Shown: positions 42,827 to 52,803 of the stretch, piece after piece | Numbering within the stretch: the first letter of the stretch is position 1 | Layout of the letters: the number at the start of each line of letters is the position of its first letter | Assembly (NCBI GenBank): GCA_019911965.1 | Contig: JAIOJF010000029.1 | Coordinates: forward strand, 1-64,000 | Length of the DNA: 64,000 nucleotides | Reading direction: 5' to 3' | Source of the DNA: Paracoccaceae bacterium | Lineage (GTDB): Bacteria; Pseudomonadota; Alphaproteobacteria; Rhodobacterales; Rhodobacteraceae | Notes under the pieces: model-generated | Told to the model about the DNA's origin: nothing | Seen by the model: the letters and a program-made list of their open reading frames with translations, nothing else | The model's database searches: none | Position numbers and translations under genes: made by a program

Positions 42827-43393
42827 ATGATCCGTATGCGCCAATTGATTCCGGTTCTCGCGCTGCTGGCGCTTGCCGCCTGTAGCGGCAAATCCGTCTG
42901 GGCCCCGGATGAGGCAATTGCCGCCGCTGCCTACGTTGCCGTCGACGAGCCGCCGAGCCTGACGCTGGTAACGGTCATCAACAACGGCAACGGTTCGGGC
43001 GGGCATTCGGCGCTGGTGATCAACGCGCATCAGAAGGTGGTGTTCGACCCCGCCGGCAATTTCAAGACGCCGCAGGCCCCGGAGCGCAACGATCTGGTCT
43101 ATGGCATGTACCCCGAGATGCTGGCCGCCTATTACGGCTTTCACGCCCGCAAGGAATGGCATGTCGTCACCCAGCGCATCGTGGTGACACCCGAGATCGC
43201 CGAACTGGCATTTCAGTCCGCGAAGAACTATGGTGCGGTGCCAAGTGCCTATTGCGCCTCCAGCGTGTCGGCCATCCTGAGCGGCATTCCGGGTTTCGAG
43301 CATATCACCCGCAGCATGTCACCCAAGCGCCTGATGCGGGATTTCGCTGAATTGCCGGGGGTCACAACCGACAAGATTTACGAAGACGATTGA
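42827..43393 (+). CDS. Lipoprotein with conserved His/Cys pair (permuted NlpC/P60-like candidate), first of two
   Basis: A 188-aa lipoprotein: the lipobox LAAC places the lipidated Cys at residue 19, followed by the shared WAPDE segment. The mature part has GSGGHSALVINAHQKVVFDP (His60) and SAYCASSVSAIL (Cys143). A His before a Cys is the order seen in circularly permuted papain-like folds (LRAT/YaeF-like), so a thiol hydrolase or acyltransferase role is possible. A paralogue follows by 17 bp. The start at 42827 has an AAGGGAAAG site and places the signal correctly. Confidence 0.78.
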   Translation: MIRMRQLIPVLALLALAACSGKSVWAPDEAIAAAAYVAVDEPPSLTLVTVINNGNGSGGHSALVINAHQKVVFDPAGNFKTPQAPERNDLVYGMYPEMLAAYYGFHARKEWHVVTQRIVVTPEIAELAFQSAKNYGAVPSAYCASSVSAILSGIPGFEHITRSMSPKRLMRDFAELPGVTTDKIYEDD

Positions 43394-43410
43394 TCTCCGG
43401 GGGGGGGAAG

Positions 43411-43995
43411 ATGCTGAAATCCAGACTCGCATTTGTGCTGCTGGCCCTGTTGTTTCTGCCGGCCTGCGTTGCCCAACTGCCCTGGGCCCCGGACGAGCGG
43501 CTGGCCGCGGCGCGCTATTCCAGCCGTGAACCGGCCTCGATCACGCTGATGACGGTGGTCGCGAACGGCTCGAATTCGGCCGGTCATGCGGCCCTTCTGA
43601 TCAACGGTTCGCAACAGGTGATCTATGATCCCGCCGGTACCTGGTATCACCGTGACGTGCCGGAACGTGCCGACCTGCTGTACGGCATCACGCCGAAAAT
43701 GCTGCAATATTACATTGATTACCACGCCCGCGACCGGTTCCATGTGGTGATGCAGACCAAACAGGTGCCGCGCGAGGTTGCCGACAATCTGATTGCGCGG
43801 GCGATCGCCAAGGGTGCCTCGATGAGCGCGATGTGCGCCCAGAACACCTCGGCCCTGCTGGCCGCGACACCGGGGTTCGCCGGCATCACCGCGAATATGT
43901 GGCCGCGCAAGGGGGTGGAAGCGATGAGCCGCATCCCCGGCGTTACCGAACGGCGGATCTATCAGACCGACGAGGGCAAGGACCTCAAGACCTGA
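43411..43995 (+). CDS. Lipoprotein with conserved His/Cys pair, second of two
   Basis: A 194-aa paralogue of the preceding gene. The lipobox PAC gives the lipidated Cys19, then WAPDE again at 25-29. His59 lies in SAGHAALLINGSQQVIYDPA, and Cys142 in SAMCAQNTSALL. The His-to-Cys spacing is 83 residues in both paralogues, which supports these being functional residues. The start at 43411 is preceded by a run of G. The tandem pair suggests a duplicated function in the outer or inner envelope; substrates are unknown. Confidence 0.78.
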   Translation: MLKSRLAFVLLALLFLPACVAQLPWAPDERLAAARYSSREPASITLMTVVANGSNSAGHAALLINGSQQVIYDPAGTWYHRDVPERADLLYGITPKMLQYYIDYHARDRFHVVMQTKQVPREVADNLIARAIAKGASMSAMCAQNTSALLAATPGFAGITANMWPRKGVEAMSRIPGVTERRIYQTDEGKDLKT

Positions 43996-44015
43996 ACCGG
44001 CTCTTGACGTAAAAA

Positions 44016-44043
44016 AACCCCCGGGGCCAGGGCCTCGGGGGTT
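44016..44043 (-). terminator. Rho-independent terminator for rpsU
   Basis: The arms AACCCCCGGGGCC and GGCCTCGGGGGTT pair over 13 positions (one G-T) with a 2-base loop. On the minus strand the hairpin is followed by seven T residues (the plus-strand A-run at 44011-44017). It lies between convergent lipoprotein and rpsU genes and may also stop plus-strand transcripts. Confidence 0.85.
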
Positions 44044-44095
44044 CGCGTTTGGTCAGGCGCGATGGCCCGGCCGGTTCACTGTCGCAAAACCGCGA

Positions 44096-44302
44096 TCAGA
44101 GGTTGCCTTCACGCTGGGCCTTTTTACGGGCCAGTTTGCGTGCGCGCCGGATCGCCTCGGCCTTTTCACGGGCCTTCTTGACGGACGGCTTCTCGAAATG
44201 TTGCCGAAGCTTCATTTCACGGAAGACACCTTCACGCTGCAGTTTCTTTTTCAGGGCACGAAGCGCCTGATCGACATTGTTGTCGCGAACCTGTACCTGC
44301 AT
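44096..44302 (-). CDS. rpsU: 30S ribosomal protein S21
   Basis: A 68-aa basic protein of the small ribosomal subunit, near the mRNA exit where the anti-Shine-Dalgarno sequence lies. The sequence [20 protein letters not shown] and the basic C-terminal helix ([18 protein letters not shown]) are diagnostic. A strong ribosome-binding site (AAAGGTGGTGA) precedes the ATG. It is monocistronic, with its own promoter and terminator. Confidence 0.97.
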   Translation of the reverse strand: MQVQVRDNNVDQALRALKKKLQREGVFREMKLRQHFEKPSVKKAREKAEAIRRARKLARKKAQREGNL

Positions 44303-44355
44303 GTGGTATTCACCACCTTTCTAAGTCTAGAGTTGCAAGAATTGCAGGAAGTGGC

Positions 44356-44384
44356 GCTATAGCAAGACGCATGCGCTTTGTCCA
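44356..44384 (-). promoter_or_regulatory. Candidate sigma-70 promoter for rpsU
   Basis: On the minus strand TGGACA (-35), a 17-bp spacer and TATAGC (-10) lie about 55 bp upstream of the rpsU start. Both hexamers are close to consensus, and the spacing is optimal. Confidence 0.55.
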
Positions 44385-44413
44385 CTCCCCGCCTTGAGAA
44401 GGAGCCGTGCCAG

Positions 44414-45133
44414 GTGCCCGCCACGAATGCGAAGAAAACCGAAGCCGATCATATGGCCGATGCCCGCGCCCGCCTGATTGCCGCCGCCCTGCCGCATGTG
44501 CCGTTCGATGGCTGGAGCAGTGCCACGCTGAACGCGGCGATTGCCGATTCGGGCGTCGATGCCGGGCTGGCGCGGCTGGTCTTTCCGCGCGGTGCGCTCG
44601 ATCTGGCGCTGGCGCAGCATGAAGCCGGCGATGCCGCGCTGGCGGCGGCGGGCGTGTCGGTGAAAACCTCCGCCCTGCGGTACTCGGAAAAGGTGGCGCG
44701 ACTGGTGCGCCTGAGGATCGAAGGTGCCGACCGCGAGGTGGTGCGCCGGGGTGTTACCTTCTTCGCGCTGCCCGCCCATGCCGCCGATGGCGCGGCGGCG
44801 ATCTGGCGGACGGCCGATCTGATCTGGCGGTTGCTGGGCGACACGTCGGACGATTTCAACTGGTATTCCAAGCGCACGATCCTGTCGGCGGTCTATTCCT
44901 CGACGCTGCTTTACTGGCTGGGCGATGACAGCGAGGGCCACGCCGACACCTGGGCCTTCCTTGACCGGCGGATCGGCGATGTCATGCAGTTTGAAAAGGC
45001 CAAGGCGGGGTTCACCCGCTCAGCCCTCGGGCGGGCCTTGCAGCGCGGGCCGGGCCAGGTGCTGGAACGCCTGCGGGCACCTGCCGAGGCAGGTCGCGCC
45101 GACCTGCCGGGGCATCTGAGCCGCCACGACTGA
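44414..45133 (+). CDS. COQ9 family protein
   Basis: A 239-aa helical lipid-binding protein of the COQ9 family, an accessory factor for ubiquinone hydroxylation. The diagnostic C-terminal region is clear: TSDDFNWYSKRTILSAVYSS, YWLGDDSEGHADTWAFLDRR and IGDVMQFEKAKA. The N-terminal TetR-like helices (RLIAAALPHVPFDGWSSATL) are also typical. The GTG at 44414 has a GAAGGAG site; ATG at 44453 is an alternative. A quinone oxidoreductase gene follows by 15 bp. Confidence 0.9.
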   Translation: MPATNAKKTEADHMADARARLIAAALPHVPFDGWSSATLNAAIADSGVDAGLARLVFPRGALDLALAQHEAGDAALAAAGVSVKTSALRYSEKVARLVRLRIEGADREVVRRGVTFFALPAHAADGAAAIWRTADLIWRLLGDTSDDFNWYSKRTILSAVYSSTLLYWLGDDSEGHADTWAFLDRRIGDVMQFEKAKAGFTRSALGRALQRGPGQVLERLRAPAEAGRADLPGHLSRHD

Positions 45134-45148
45134 CCGGAGAATTCAGCC

Positions 45149-46147
45149 ATGACCCTTCCTGACACGATGCGCGTGATCGAGATTTCCGAACCCGGCGGAC
45201 CGGAGGTTCTGAAACCCGCCACAAGGCCGGTGCCGCAGCCCGGGCCGGGGCAGATACTGATCCGCCTGCAGGCCGCCGGGGTCAACCGCCCCGACGCGCT
45301 GCAACGCGCGGGCAGCTACAATCCGCCGCCCGGCGCATCCGATCTGCCCGGGCTGGAAGGTGCCGGCGAGGTTGCCGCCACCGGCCCCGGCGTCAGCCGC
45401 TGGCAGGTGGGCGACCGGGTGACGGCGCTGTTACCGGGCGGTGGCTACGCCGAATATTGCATCACCCATCAGGACCACGCTCTGGCGATCCCGGACGGCA
45501 TGGACATGACCCGCGCCGCCGCCCTGTGCGAGACCTTCTTCACCGTATGGTCCAACGTCTTCATGCGCGGCGGCCTGCAAGGCGGCGAGCGATTTCTGGT
45601 GCATGGCGGCACATCTGGCATCGGCACCACCGCGATCCAGCTTGCCCGCCAGTTCGGCGCGCGGGTGTTTACCACCGCCGGGTCGGACGCCAAATGCGCC
45701 GTCTGCCGCGACCTCGGGGCGGAAGTGGCGATCAATTACCGCGAGGCGGATTTCGTCAAGGCGGTGAAGGCGGCCACCGGCGGCGAAGGCGTGAACCTGA
45801 TCCTCGACATGGTGGGAGGCGACTATATCTCGCGCAACCTGCGCAGCCTCGCCAATGACGGACGGCTGGTGCAGATCGCCTTTCTGCAAGGCCCGCAGGC
45901 GGAGGTGAATTTCGCCCAGATCATGGTGCGCCGGCTGGTGGTGACCGGCTCCACCCTGCGCCCACAAAGCGATCTGGCCAAGGCGCGGATTGCTGCGGAA
46001 TTGCGCGCACAGGTCTGGCCGCTGCTGGATGCGGGCACAATCGCACCGGTGATGGATTCAACCTTTCCCCTGGATCAGGCGACAGAGGCCCACCGGCGGC
46101 TGGAAGATTCCGGGCATATCGGCAAGATCGTGCTGGACATCGCGTGA
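45149..46147 (+). CDS. NAD(P)H-quinone oxidoreductase (MDR family)
   Basis: A 332-aa zinc-independent member of the medium-chain dehydrogenase superfamily (PIG3-like). Segments are GVNRPDALQRAGSYNPPPGA, LPGLEGAGEVAATG, and the cofactor-binding LVHGGTSGIGTTAIQLARQF. There are no catalytic zinc Cys residues. It reduces quinones with NADPH. Its place after coq9 fits quinone metabolism but could be incidental. Confidence 0.9.
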   Translation: MTLPDTMRVIEISEPGGPEVLKPATRPVPQPGPGQILIRLQAAGVNRPDALQRAGSYNPPPGASDLPGLEGAGEVAATGPGVSRWQVGDRVTALLPGGGYAEYCITHQDHALAIPDGMDMTRAAALCETFFTVWSNVFMRGGLQGGERFLVHGGTSGIGTTAIQLARQFGARVFTTAGSDAKCAVCRDLGAEVAINYREADFVKAVKAATGGEGVNLILDMVGGDYISRNLRSLANDGRLVQIAFLQGPQAEVNFAQIMVRRLVVTGSTLRPQSDLAKARIAAELRAQVWPLLDAGTIAPVMDSTFPLDQATEAHRRLEDSGHIGKIVLDIA

Positions 46148-46245
46148 TCGCCTGAGTGGTGATTTTCACGCATTCGCGTCTTGCCAGTGAAGCCCCGCGC
46201 TCGGTACCATCGCGAGCACAGGCGCAACCCGGACGGGAGAATTCG

Positions 46246-48141
46246 ATGCGGATCAACGGCAGGCAGGCAAGGGTGCAAACAAGTCCCATTTCGGCGGCAA
46301 TGACGGTGCTTGCCCTGCCGGGACTCGCGGCGCTGATCCTGTTGCTGGGGCTGATGGCGACGGCCAGCGCGGATGAGCGGATCATCAAGGCGCATGGCAT
46401 TTCGACCTTTGGCGAATTGAAATACGGCCCCGATTTCAGGCATTTCGATTACGTGAACCCGGATGCGCCCAAGGGGGGGACATTTTCCACCTGGGCGTTC
46501 GGCACGTTCGACAGCCTGTCGCCCTATATCCTGAAGGGCCAGGCGGCGGCCCTGTCCACGATCTTCTTTGAAAGCCTGATGACCGGCACCGCCGATGAGC
46601 CGGATGCGATGTATGGCCTGCTGGCGGAAAGCATCGAATATCCCGAAAACCGGCAATGGGCGATCTTCAACATCCGCCCCGAGGCGCGGTTTTCCGACGG
46701 CACGCCTGTTCGCGCCGAAGACGTGGTGTTTTCGCTGCAGGCGCTGAAAGAAAAAGGCCAGCCATCCTATCGCCTGATCCTCGACGATTTCGTTGCGGTT
46801 GAGGCGCTGTCGCCGCTGCGGGTCAAATACACGTTCCGCGAAGGTGCCAATCTGCGCGAATTGCCGATGACAGCGGCCGGGCTGCCGGTATTTTCCAGGG
46901 CCTATTACGAGAATCGCGATTTCGCGGAATCCACGCTGGAACCGCCTTTGGGGTCCGGCCCTTATCTTCTGGACAAGGTCGTGCCGGGCAAGACGATCAG
47001 CTACAAGCGGCGTGGCGATTACTGGGGCGCGCATCTGCCGGTCAATGCCGGGCAGAACAATTTCGATCTGATCGCGGTGGAATATTACACCGACTACACC
47101 TCGGCTTTCGAGGGCTTCAAGGGCGGGGCCTATAACTTCCGCGAGGAGTTTTCATCGAAATCCTGGGGCAGCGCCTATGATTTCCCGGCACTGAACAATG
47201 GCTACGTGATCAAGGAACAGATCGCCGATGGCAAGCCTTCGGGCACGCAAGGCTTCTGGTTCAACATGCGCCGCGCAAAGTTCGCCGACCCGGCGGTGCG
47301 CGAGGCGCTGGGCATGGTGTTCAATTTCGAGTGGTCGAACGAGGCGCTGTTTTACGGCCTCTATCAGCGTACCGATTCGTTCTGGGAAAACTCCTACCTG
47401 CAAGCCGAGGGCCTGCCGGACGAGGCCGAACTGGCGCTGCTGGAGCCGTTGCGCGAACATTTGCCCGACGCTGTATTCACCGAACCGGCCTACAGCCCGC
47501 CCGTGTCCAAGCCCGAGAAACTGGATCGCAAGATCCTGCGTGCTGCCGGCAAATTGCTGGATGATGCCGGCTGGAACGTGGTGAACGGGGTGCGTACCAA
47601 TGCCAAGGGCGAAAAGCTGGAAATCGAGATCCTGAACGACAGCCCGCTGTTCGAGCGTATCATGAATCCCTATATCGAGAACCTCAAACGCCTCGGCGTG
47701 GTGGCGGTGCTGAAAAACATCGACGCCGCGCAGCAATCCGAGCGCGAGAAGAACTTCGATTTCGATATCGTGGTGCGGCGCTACGTGATGTCGCTGACGC
47801 CGGGGGTTGAATTGCGTGATCGGTTCTCCTCGTCCTCCGCCAATGTGCTGGGCTCGGACAATATCGCCGGACTGGCCAATCCCGCCATCGACGCATTGAT
47901 CCAGCATATCGAACAGGCCACCAGCCGGGCCGAGTTGAATACCGCCGTCAAGGCGCTGGACCGGGCATTGCGGTCGCTGCATATCTGGGTGCCGCAATGG
48001 TACAACAAGTACCACAATATCGCCTATCTGGACGTGTTCGGCCGCCCCGATCCGCTGCCGCCGTTTTCGATGGGCGAGATCAGCATCTGGTGGTATGACG
48101 AGGCAAAAGCGGCGCGGCTGAAGGCAGCCGGCGCTCTCTGA
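46246..48141 (+). CDS. yejA: Oligopeptide-type ABC transporter substrate-binding protein (YejA)
   Basis: A 631-aa periplasmic binding protein of solute-binding family 5. The signal region (PGLAALILLLGLMATASA) is followed by the YejA-like start HGISTFGELKYGPDFRHFDY and VNPDAPKGGTFSTWAFGTFD. In E. coli YejABEF imports microcin C and peptides. It begins at 46246 after GGGAGA. Three transporter genes follow directly with the gene order of yejABEF. Confidence 0.9.
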   Translation: MRINGRQARVQTSPISAAMTVLALPGLAALILLLGLMATASADERIIKAHGISTFGELKYGPDFRHFDYVNPDAPKGGTFSTWAFGTFDSLSPYILKGQAAALSTIFFESLMTGTADEPDAMYGLLAESIEYPENRQWAIFNIRPEARFSDGTPVRAEDVVFSLQALKEKGQPSYRLILDDFVAVEALSPLRVKYTFREGANLRELPMTAAGLPVFSRAYYENRDFAESTLEPPLGSGPYLLDKVVPGKTISYKRRGDYWGAHLPVNAGQNNFDLIAVEYYTDYTSAFEGFKGGAYNFREEFSSKSWGSAYDFPALNNGYVIKEQIADGKPSGTQGFWFNMRRAKFADPAVREALGMVFNFEWSNEALFYGLYQRTDSFWENSYLQAEGLPDEAELALLEPLREHLPDAVFTEPAYSPPVSKPEKLDRKILRAAGKLLDDAGWNVVNGVRTNAKGEKLEIEILNDSPLFERIMNPYIENLKRLGVVAVLKNIDAAQQSEREKNFDFDIVVRRYVMSLTPGVELRDRFSSSSANVLGSDNIAGLANPAIDALIQHIEQATSRAELNTAVKALDRALRSLHIWVPQWYNKYHNIAYLDVFGRPDPLPPFSMGEISIWWYDEAKAARLKAAGAL

Positions 48142-48165
48142 GGCAACAAGGGGCAAACCCCGGAC

Positions 48166-49239
48166 ATGGGCGCATATATCATCCGGCGGATATTGCTGAT
48201 GATCCCGACCTTGCTCGGGATCATGATCGTGAATTTCGCGCTGGTGCAATTCGTGCCCGGCGGCCCGATCGAGCAGATACTAAGCCAGTTGGACGAACAG
48301 ACCAGCGCCACCGACCGGATCGCCGGTGGTGGTCAGGAGGTGGGGGGCGGTTCCGGCGAATATCAGGGTGCCAAGGGCCTGCCGGAGGATTTCATCAAGG
48401 AGCTGGAGGCGCAGTTCGGCTTTGACAAGCCACCGGTCGAGCGGTTCTTCCTGATGATGGGCAATTACGCCCGGTTCGATTTCGGCGAAAGCTATTTCCG
48501 ATCCATCAGCGTGATTGATCTGGTGCTGGAAAAGATGCCGGTGTCGATCACGCTGGGCCTGTGGACGACGCTGCTGGCCTATCTGATCTCGATCCCGATG
48601 GGCATCCGCAAGGCGGTCAGGGATGGCTCCAGGTTCGATACCTGGACCTCGGGCGTGATCATCATGGCCTATGCCATCCCCGGCTTCCTGTTCGCCATCC
48701 TGCTGCTGGTGGTGTTCGCCGGTGGTTCGTATCTGCAATGGTTTCCGCTGCGCGGCCTGACCTCGGACAATTTCGCGGAGTTGAGCCTGCTCGGCAAGGC
48801 GAAGGATTACCTCTGGCATATCGTGCTGCCTGTCACCGCCAATACCATCGCCGCCTTCGCCACGCTGACGCTTCTGACCAAGAATTCGTTCCTCGATGAA
48901 ATCCGCAAGCAATATGTGATGACGGCGCGGGCCAAGGGACTTACCGAAGGCCGGGTGTTCTACGGCCATGTCTTCCGCAACGCGATGCTGATCATCATCG
49001 CCGGGTTTCCCGCCGCCTTCATCTCGATCTTCTTTGCCGGATCGCTGATCATCGAGATCGTGTTTTCGCTGGATGGCCTCGGGCGGCTCAGCTTTGAAGC
49101 GGCGGTCAACCGCGACTACCCGGTGCTGTTCGGCACACTTTATGTCTTTGGCATGATGGGGCTTTTGGTCAACCTTCTGTCCGATCTCACCTATATCTGG
49201 GTCGATCCCCGGATTGATTTTGAAAGCCGCGAGACATGA
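48166..49239 (+). CDS. yejB: ABC transporter permease (YejB)
   Basis: A 357-aa inner-membrane permease of the DppB type. The N-terminus is a membrane helix ([20 protein letters not shown]), then a long extracytoplasmic segment (residues about 40-95) characteristic of YejB, then five further helices with the ATPase-contact loop [20 protein letters not shown]. It overlaps yejE by 4 nt. Confidence 0.93.
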   Translation: MGAYIIRRILLMIPTLLGIMIVNFALVQFVPGGPIEQILSQLDEQTSATDRIAGGGQEVGGGSGEYQGAKGLPEDFIKELEAQFGFDKPPVERFFLMMGNYARFDFGESYFRSISVIDLVLEKMPVSITLGLWTTLLAYLISIPMGIRKAVRDGSRFDTWTSGVIIMAYAIPGFLFAILLLVVFAGGSYLQWFPLRGLTSDNFAELSLLGKAKDYLWHIVLPVTANTIAAFATLTLLTKNSFLDEIRKQYVMTARAKGLTEGRVFYGHVFRNAMLIIIAGFPAAFISIFFAGSLIIEIVFSLDGLGRLSFEAAVNRDYPVLFGTLYVFGMMGLLVNLLSDLTYIWVDPRIDFESRET

Positions 49240-50351
49240 GGCTGTTTCGCGAAGGATCACTCGGCGCGCGCCGCTGGGCGCAGTTTCGCAAGAACCGGCG
49301 GGCCTTGTGGTCCTTGTGGATATTCGGCCTTCTGTTCGTGGTCTGCCTGTGTGCCGAACTGGTGGCCAATGACCGCCCGCTGGTCGTATCCTATCGCGGC
49401 GCGCTGCATTTCCCGGCCTTCAAGTTCTACCCCGAAACCGCCTTTGGCGGTGAATTCGAGACCGAGGCGGAATATCCCGCACCGGAAGTGCAATGCCTGA
49501 TCGTCTCGGGCGGGCTGGAAGCCTGTTTTGACGAGCCCGAGGCGGTGATGGCCGCAGCAAGAACCGGCGCGGTGGATGGCGAGGCGGTTGAAAAGGGCTG
49601 GCTGGTCTGGCCGCCGGTGCCCTATTCGTTCAACACGGTCAATTACGATGTGCAGCCGGCCCCGGGCGCGCCGGATGCCAAGCATTGGCTGGGCACCGAT
49701 GACCAGACCCGCGACGTGCTGGCGCGGATCATCTACGGCTTTCGTATCTCGACCCTGTTCGCGCTGTTCGTGGTGGGGGTTTCATCGGTTGTCGGCATCG
49801 CGGCGGGGGCCTCGATGGGCTATTTCGGCGGCTGGGTCGATCTGGTGTTCCAGCGGATCGTGGAAATCTGGGGTAATATCCCGTCGCTTTACATCATCAT
49901 CATCCTGTCGGCGATGCTGACCATGTCGTTCAGTCTGCTGGCGGTGCTGATCGCGCTGTTCTCCTGGACCTCGCTTGTTGGCGTGGTAAGGGCCGAGTTC
50001 CTGCGGGCGCGGAACTTTGAATATACCCGCGCGGCGCGCGCCCTTGGGGTGGGTGACTGGACCATCATGTTCCGCCATATCCTGCCAAACGCGATGGTGG
50101 CGACCCTGACGATGATGCCGTTCCTGATCACCGGCGCGATCGGGGCGCTGGCGTCGTTGGATTTCCTGGGCTTCGGGCTGCCCGCCGCCTATCCGTCGCT
50201 GGGCGAACTGGCATTGCAGGCCAAGCAGAACCTGCAGGCCCCCTGGCTGGCCTTCGCCGCCTTTGCCACATTCTCGATCATGCTGTCGCTGCTGGTCTTC
50301 ATCTTCGAGGGCGTGCGCGACGCTTTCGATCCCAGAAAGACCTTCCGATGA
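49236..50351 (+). CDS. yejE: ABC transporter permease (YejE)
   Basis: A 371-aa permease of the DppC type. After the first helix there is a large periplasmic region (about 40-145) including [20 protein letters not shown] and [20 protein letters not shown], as in YejE. The ATPase-contact loop is [20 protein letters not shown]. It overlaps both neighbours by 4 nt (ATGA), so stoichiometric translation is likely. Confidence 0.93.
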   Translation: MRLFREGSLGARRWAQFRKNRRALWSLWIFGLLFVVCLCAELVANDRPLVVSYRGALHFPAFKFYPETAFGGEFETEAEYPAPEVQCLIVSGGLEACFDEPEAVMAAARTGAVDGEAVEKGWLVWPPVPYSFNTVNYDVQPAPGAPDAKHWLGTDDQTRDVLARIIYGFRISTLFALFVVGVSSVVGIAAGASMGYFGGWVDLVFQRIVEIWGNIPSLYIIIILSAMLTMSFSLLAVLIALFSWTSLVGVVRAEFLRARNFEYTRAARALGVGDWTIMFRHILPNAMVATLTMMPFLITGAIGALASLDFLGFGLPAAYPSLGELALQAKQNLQAPWLAFAAFATFSIMLSLLVFIFEGVRDAFDPRKTFR

Positions 50352-51937
50352 GCGAGACCCTGCTGGACATCCGCAACCTCTCGGTCGCCTTCAGAGGGAA
50401 TGCGCCGGTAGTGCGGAATGTCAGTTTCGACATCAAGGCCGGCGAGACGATGGCGCTGGTCGGCGAAAGCGGCTCGGGCAAGTCGGTGACGGCCCTGTCG
50501 ACGGTGCGCCTGCTGCCGGACAGCGCCGCGATCACCGGATCGGTCACCTTTCGCGGCACCGAGATGGTGGGGGCGGATGAGCGCACCCTGCGCCAGGTGC
50601 GGGGCAACGATATCAGTTTCATCTTTCAGGAACCGATGACCTCGCTGAACCCGCTGCACACGCTGGAAAAGCAGATTGGCGAGAGCCTCGCGCTGCATCA
50701 GGGTCTGAGCGGCGCGGCGGCGCGCAAACGCATCGTCGATCTGCTGGACCGGGTCGGCATCCGCGATCCCGAAAGCCGGCTGAACAATTATCCGCACCAG
50801 TTTTCCGGCGGCCAGCGGCAACGGATCATGATCGCGATGGCTCTGGCGAACGGCCCGGATCTGTTGATCGCGGACGAGCCGACAACAGCGGTGGATGTGA
50901 CCATTCAGGCGCAAATCCTGCGCTTGCTGGCGGATTTGCAAAAGGCCGAGGGCATGGGCCTGTTGTTCATCACCCATGATCTGGGCGTGGTGCGCCAGAT
51001 CGCCGATCGGGTCTGCGTGATGAAGGATGGCGAGATTGTCGAACAGGGCGATGCCAAGGCGATTTTCGCCAACCCCCGGCATCCCTATACCCAGAAACTG
51101 CTGGCGGCCGAACCAAAGGGCCGCCCGGTGCCGGTGGCGGCCGACGCGCCGGTGGTGGCGCGTGCGGAAAACCTCAGGGTCTGGTTTCCCATCAAGCGTG
51201 GCGTGTTCAAGAAGGTGGTCGGCCATATCAAGGCGGTGAACGATGCCAGCTTTGACATCCGCGAGCGCGAGACCATCGGCATTGTCGGCGAAAGCGGCTC
51301 GGGCAAGACCACGCTGGCCCTGGGGCTGATGCGGCTGGTGTCGTCCGAAGGGCGGATCGTGATGCTGGGCCAGGACGTGCAGGGCTGGCGCAGCCGCCAG
51401 TTGCGCCCGCTGCGCCAGAACATGCAAATGGTGTTTCAGGACCCCTATGGCTCGCTTTCCCCGCGCATGACCATTGAACAGATCGTGGCCGAAGGGCTGG
51501 GCGTGCATGGTCTGGAACCGGGCCAGGATGCCCGTGCGCTGGTGGCCGATATCCTGACCGAGGTTGGCCTGGACCCGGCCATGATGGGGCGCTATCCGCA
51601 CGAGTTTTCCGGCGGCCAGCGCCAGCGCATCGCCATTGCCCGCGCGATGATCCTGCGCCCCAAACTGGTGGTGCTGGACGAGCCGACCTCGGCGCTGGAC
51701 ATGACGGTACAGGTGCAGATTGTCGAATTGCTGCGCGATCTGCAGGATCGCCACCGGCTGGCCTATCTGTTCATCAGCCACGATCTGCGCGTGGTGCGTG
51801 CGCTCAGCCACAAGGTGCTGGTGATGAAAGAAGGCGATATCGTCGAACAGGGCGATGGCAGCCAGATATTCGATGCCCCTAGGACCGATTATACCAAAAC
51901 CCTGATGGCGGCGGCGTTCAACCTGCGCAATGGCTGA
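50348..51937 (+). CDS. yejF: ABC transporter ATP-binding protein, double-domain (YejF)
   Basis: A 529-aa protein with two complete ABC ATPase domains. The first has Walker [13 protein letters not shown], signature [14 protein letters not shown] and Walker [13 protein letters not shown]; the second has [26 protein letters not shown] and [12 protein letters not shown]. It powers the YejBE permease. The nitrilase-like gene downstream is convergent. Confidence 0.95.
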   Translation: MSETLLDIRNLSVAFRGNAPVVRNVSFDIKAGETMALVGESGSGKSVTALSTVRLLPDSAAITGSVTFRGTEMVGADERTLRQVRGNDISFIFQEPMTSLNPLHTLEKQIGESLALHQGLSGAAARKRIVDLLDRVGIRDPESRLNNYPHQFSGGQRQRIMIAMALANGPDLLIADEPTTAVDVTIQAQILRLLADLQKAEGMGLLFITHDLGVVRQIADRVCVMKDGEIVEQGDAKAIFANPRHPYTQKLLAAEPKGRPVPVAADAPVVARAENLRVWFPIKRGVFKKVVGHIKAVNDASFDIRERETIGIVGESGSGKTTLALGLMRLVSSEGRIVMLGQDVQGWRSRQLRPLRQNMQMVFQDPYGSLSPRMTIEQIVAEGLGVHGLEPGQDARALVADILTEVGLDPAMMGRYPHEFSGGQRQRIAIARAMILRPKLVVLDEPTSALDMTVQVQIVELLRDLQDRHRLAYLFISHDLRVVRALSHKVLVMKEGDIVEQGDGSQIFDAPRTDYTKTLMAAAFNLRNG

Positions 51938-51954
51938 GGGCGGCCCCGCGCGGT

Positions 51955-52740
51955 TCAGTCCGCGTTAAGCGAGCCGCATCGCGCGAGATAGGGCTGGGCC
52001 TCGCGGGCGGCGGCGATGCGGGGCTTTTGCAAAACCGCCGTCACGATCTCCTCGCGCCCGCCGGCGATCACCTCGTCGCTGCCATCGGGGGCGATGATCC
52101 GGCTGCCGCCCAGCCAGGCGGTGCCGTCTTCGGTTCCGGCCCAGTTGGCGCAGGCCAGGTAAAGGCCGTTCTCGAAGGCCCGGACCGGCACCATCTTGTC
52201 GCCGATAAAGCCACGCTCCGCCGTCAGGGCCGCCGGTACGATCAGCAATTCCGCCCCCGCAAGGGCGGCCTGCCGCGCCGCTTCGGGATATTCGATATCG
52301 TGGCCCACCAGCATGCCGATACGCCAGCCCGCGTAGTCGAACAGGCGGATTCCGTGATCGGCGGTGAAATGCCGCGCCTCGTAATCGCCGTTCAGGACGT
52401 TCTTGCGGTGATGGCCGATCAACTGGCCATCCGCGCCGACAAAGCCGACGGCGTTATAAAGCGAGGAGGAGTGATATTCCGGATAGGTATAGGCGATGGC
52501 AATCTGGTGCATCAGGGCGATATCGCCCACCTGCCGGGCATAGCCGCCATCATGACGCTGCGAGCGTTCGCGCAGGCGATCGCCCGCGTGATAGCCCGAC
52601 AGGTACAGTTCAGGGCAGACCAGCACCTGGCTGCCGCCCTTGGCGGCGCGGTCGGCGGCCATGTCCAGCCAGTTCAGCTTGGCCTCGGGCGTCTGGGATC
52701 GCGCAAGTGCCTGAAATATTGACAGGGTGAGAGTAATCAT
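51955..52740 (-). CDS. Nitrilase-superfamily protein lacking the catalytic cysteine
   Basis: A 261-aa carbon-nitrogen hydrolase homologue. The Glu (E44 in CPELYLSGY) and Lys (K113 in HHRKNVLNGDYE) of the triad are present. At the nucleophile position, where relatives have a Cys before xD (as in ICYD), it reads LVGHDIEYPE, with Gly146 encoded by GGC (52305-52303). One base change from TGC would explain it. The rest of the fold, including AENGLY-type FENGLYLACANWAG, is intact. It is either a pseudoenzyme or carries a recent mutation or sequencing error. Confidence 0.85.
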   Translation of the reverse strand: MITLTLSIFQALARSQTPEAKLNWLDMAADRAAKGGSQVLVCPELYLSGYHAGDRLRERSQRHDGGYARQVGDIALMHQIAIAYTYPEYHSSSLYNAVGFVGADGQLIGHHRKNVLNGDYEARHFTADHGIRLFDYAGWRIGMLVGHDIEYPEAARQAALAGAELLIVPAALTAERGFIGDKMVPVRAFENGLYLACANWAGTEDGTAWLGGSRIIAPDGSDEVIAGGREEIVTAVLQKPRIAAAREAQPYLARCGSLNAD

Positions 52741-52803
52741 GCCGCAACATATGGATGCGGTTGAAGCAAAGTCAAATTGAAACCGGCAGGTTCCTGCCGG
52801 TCG

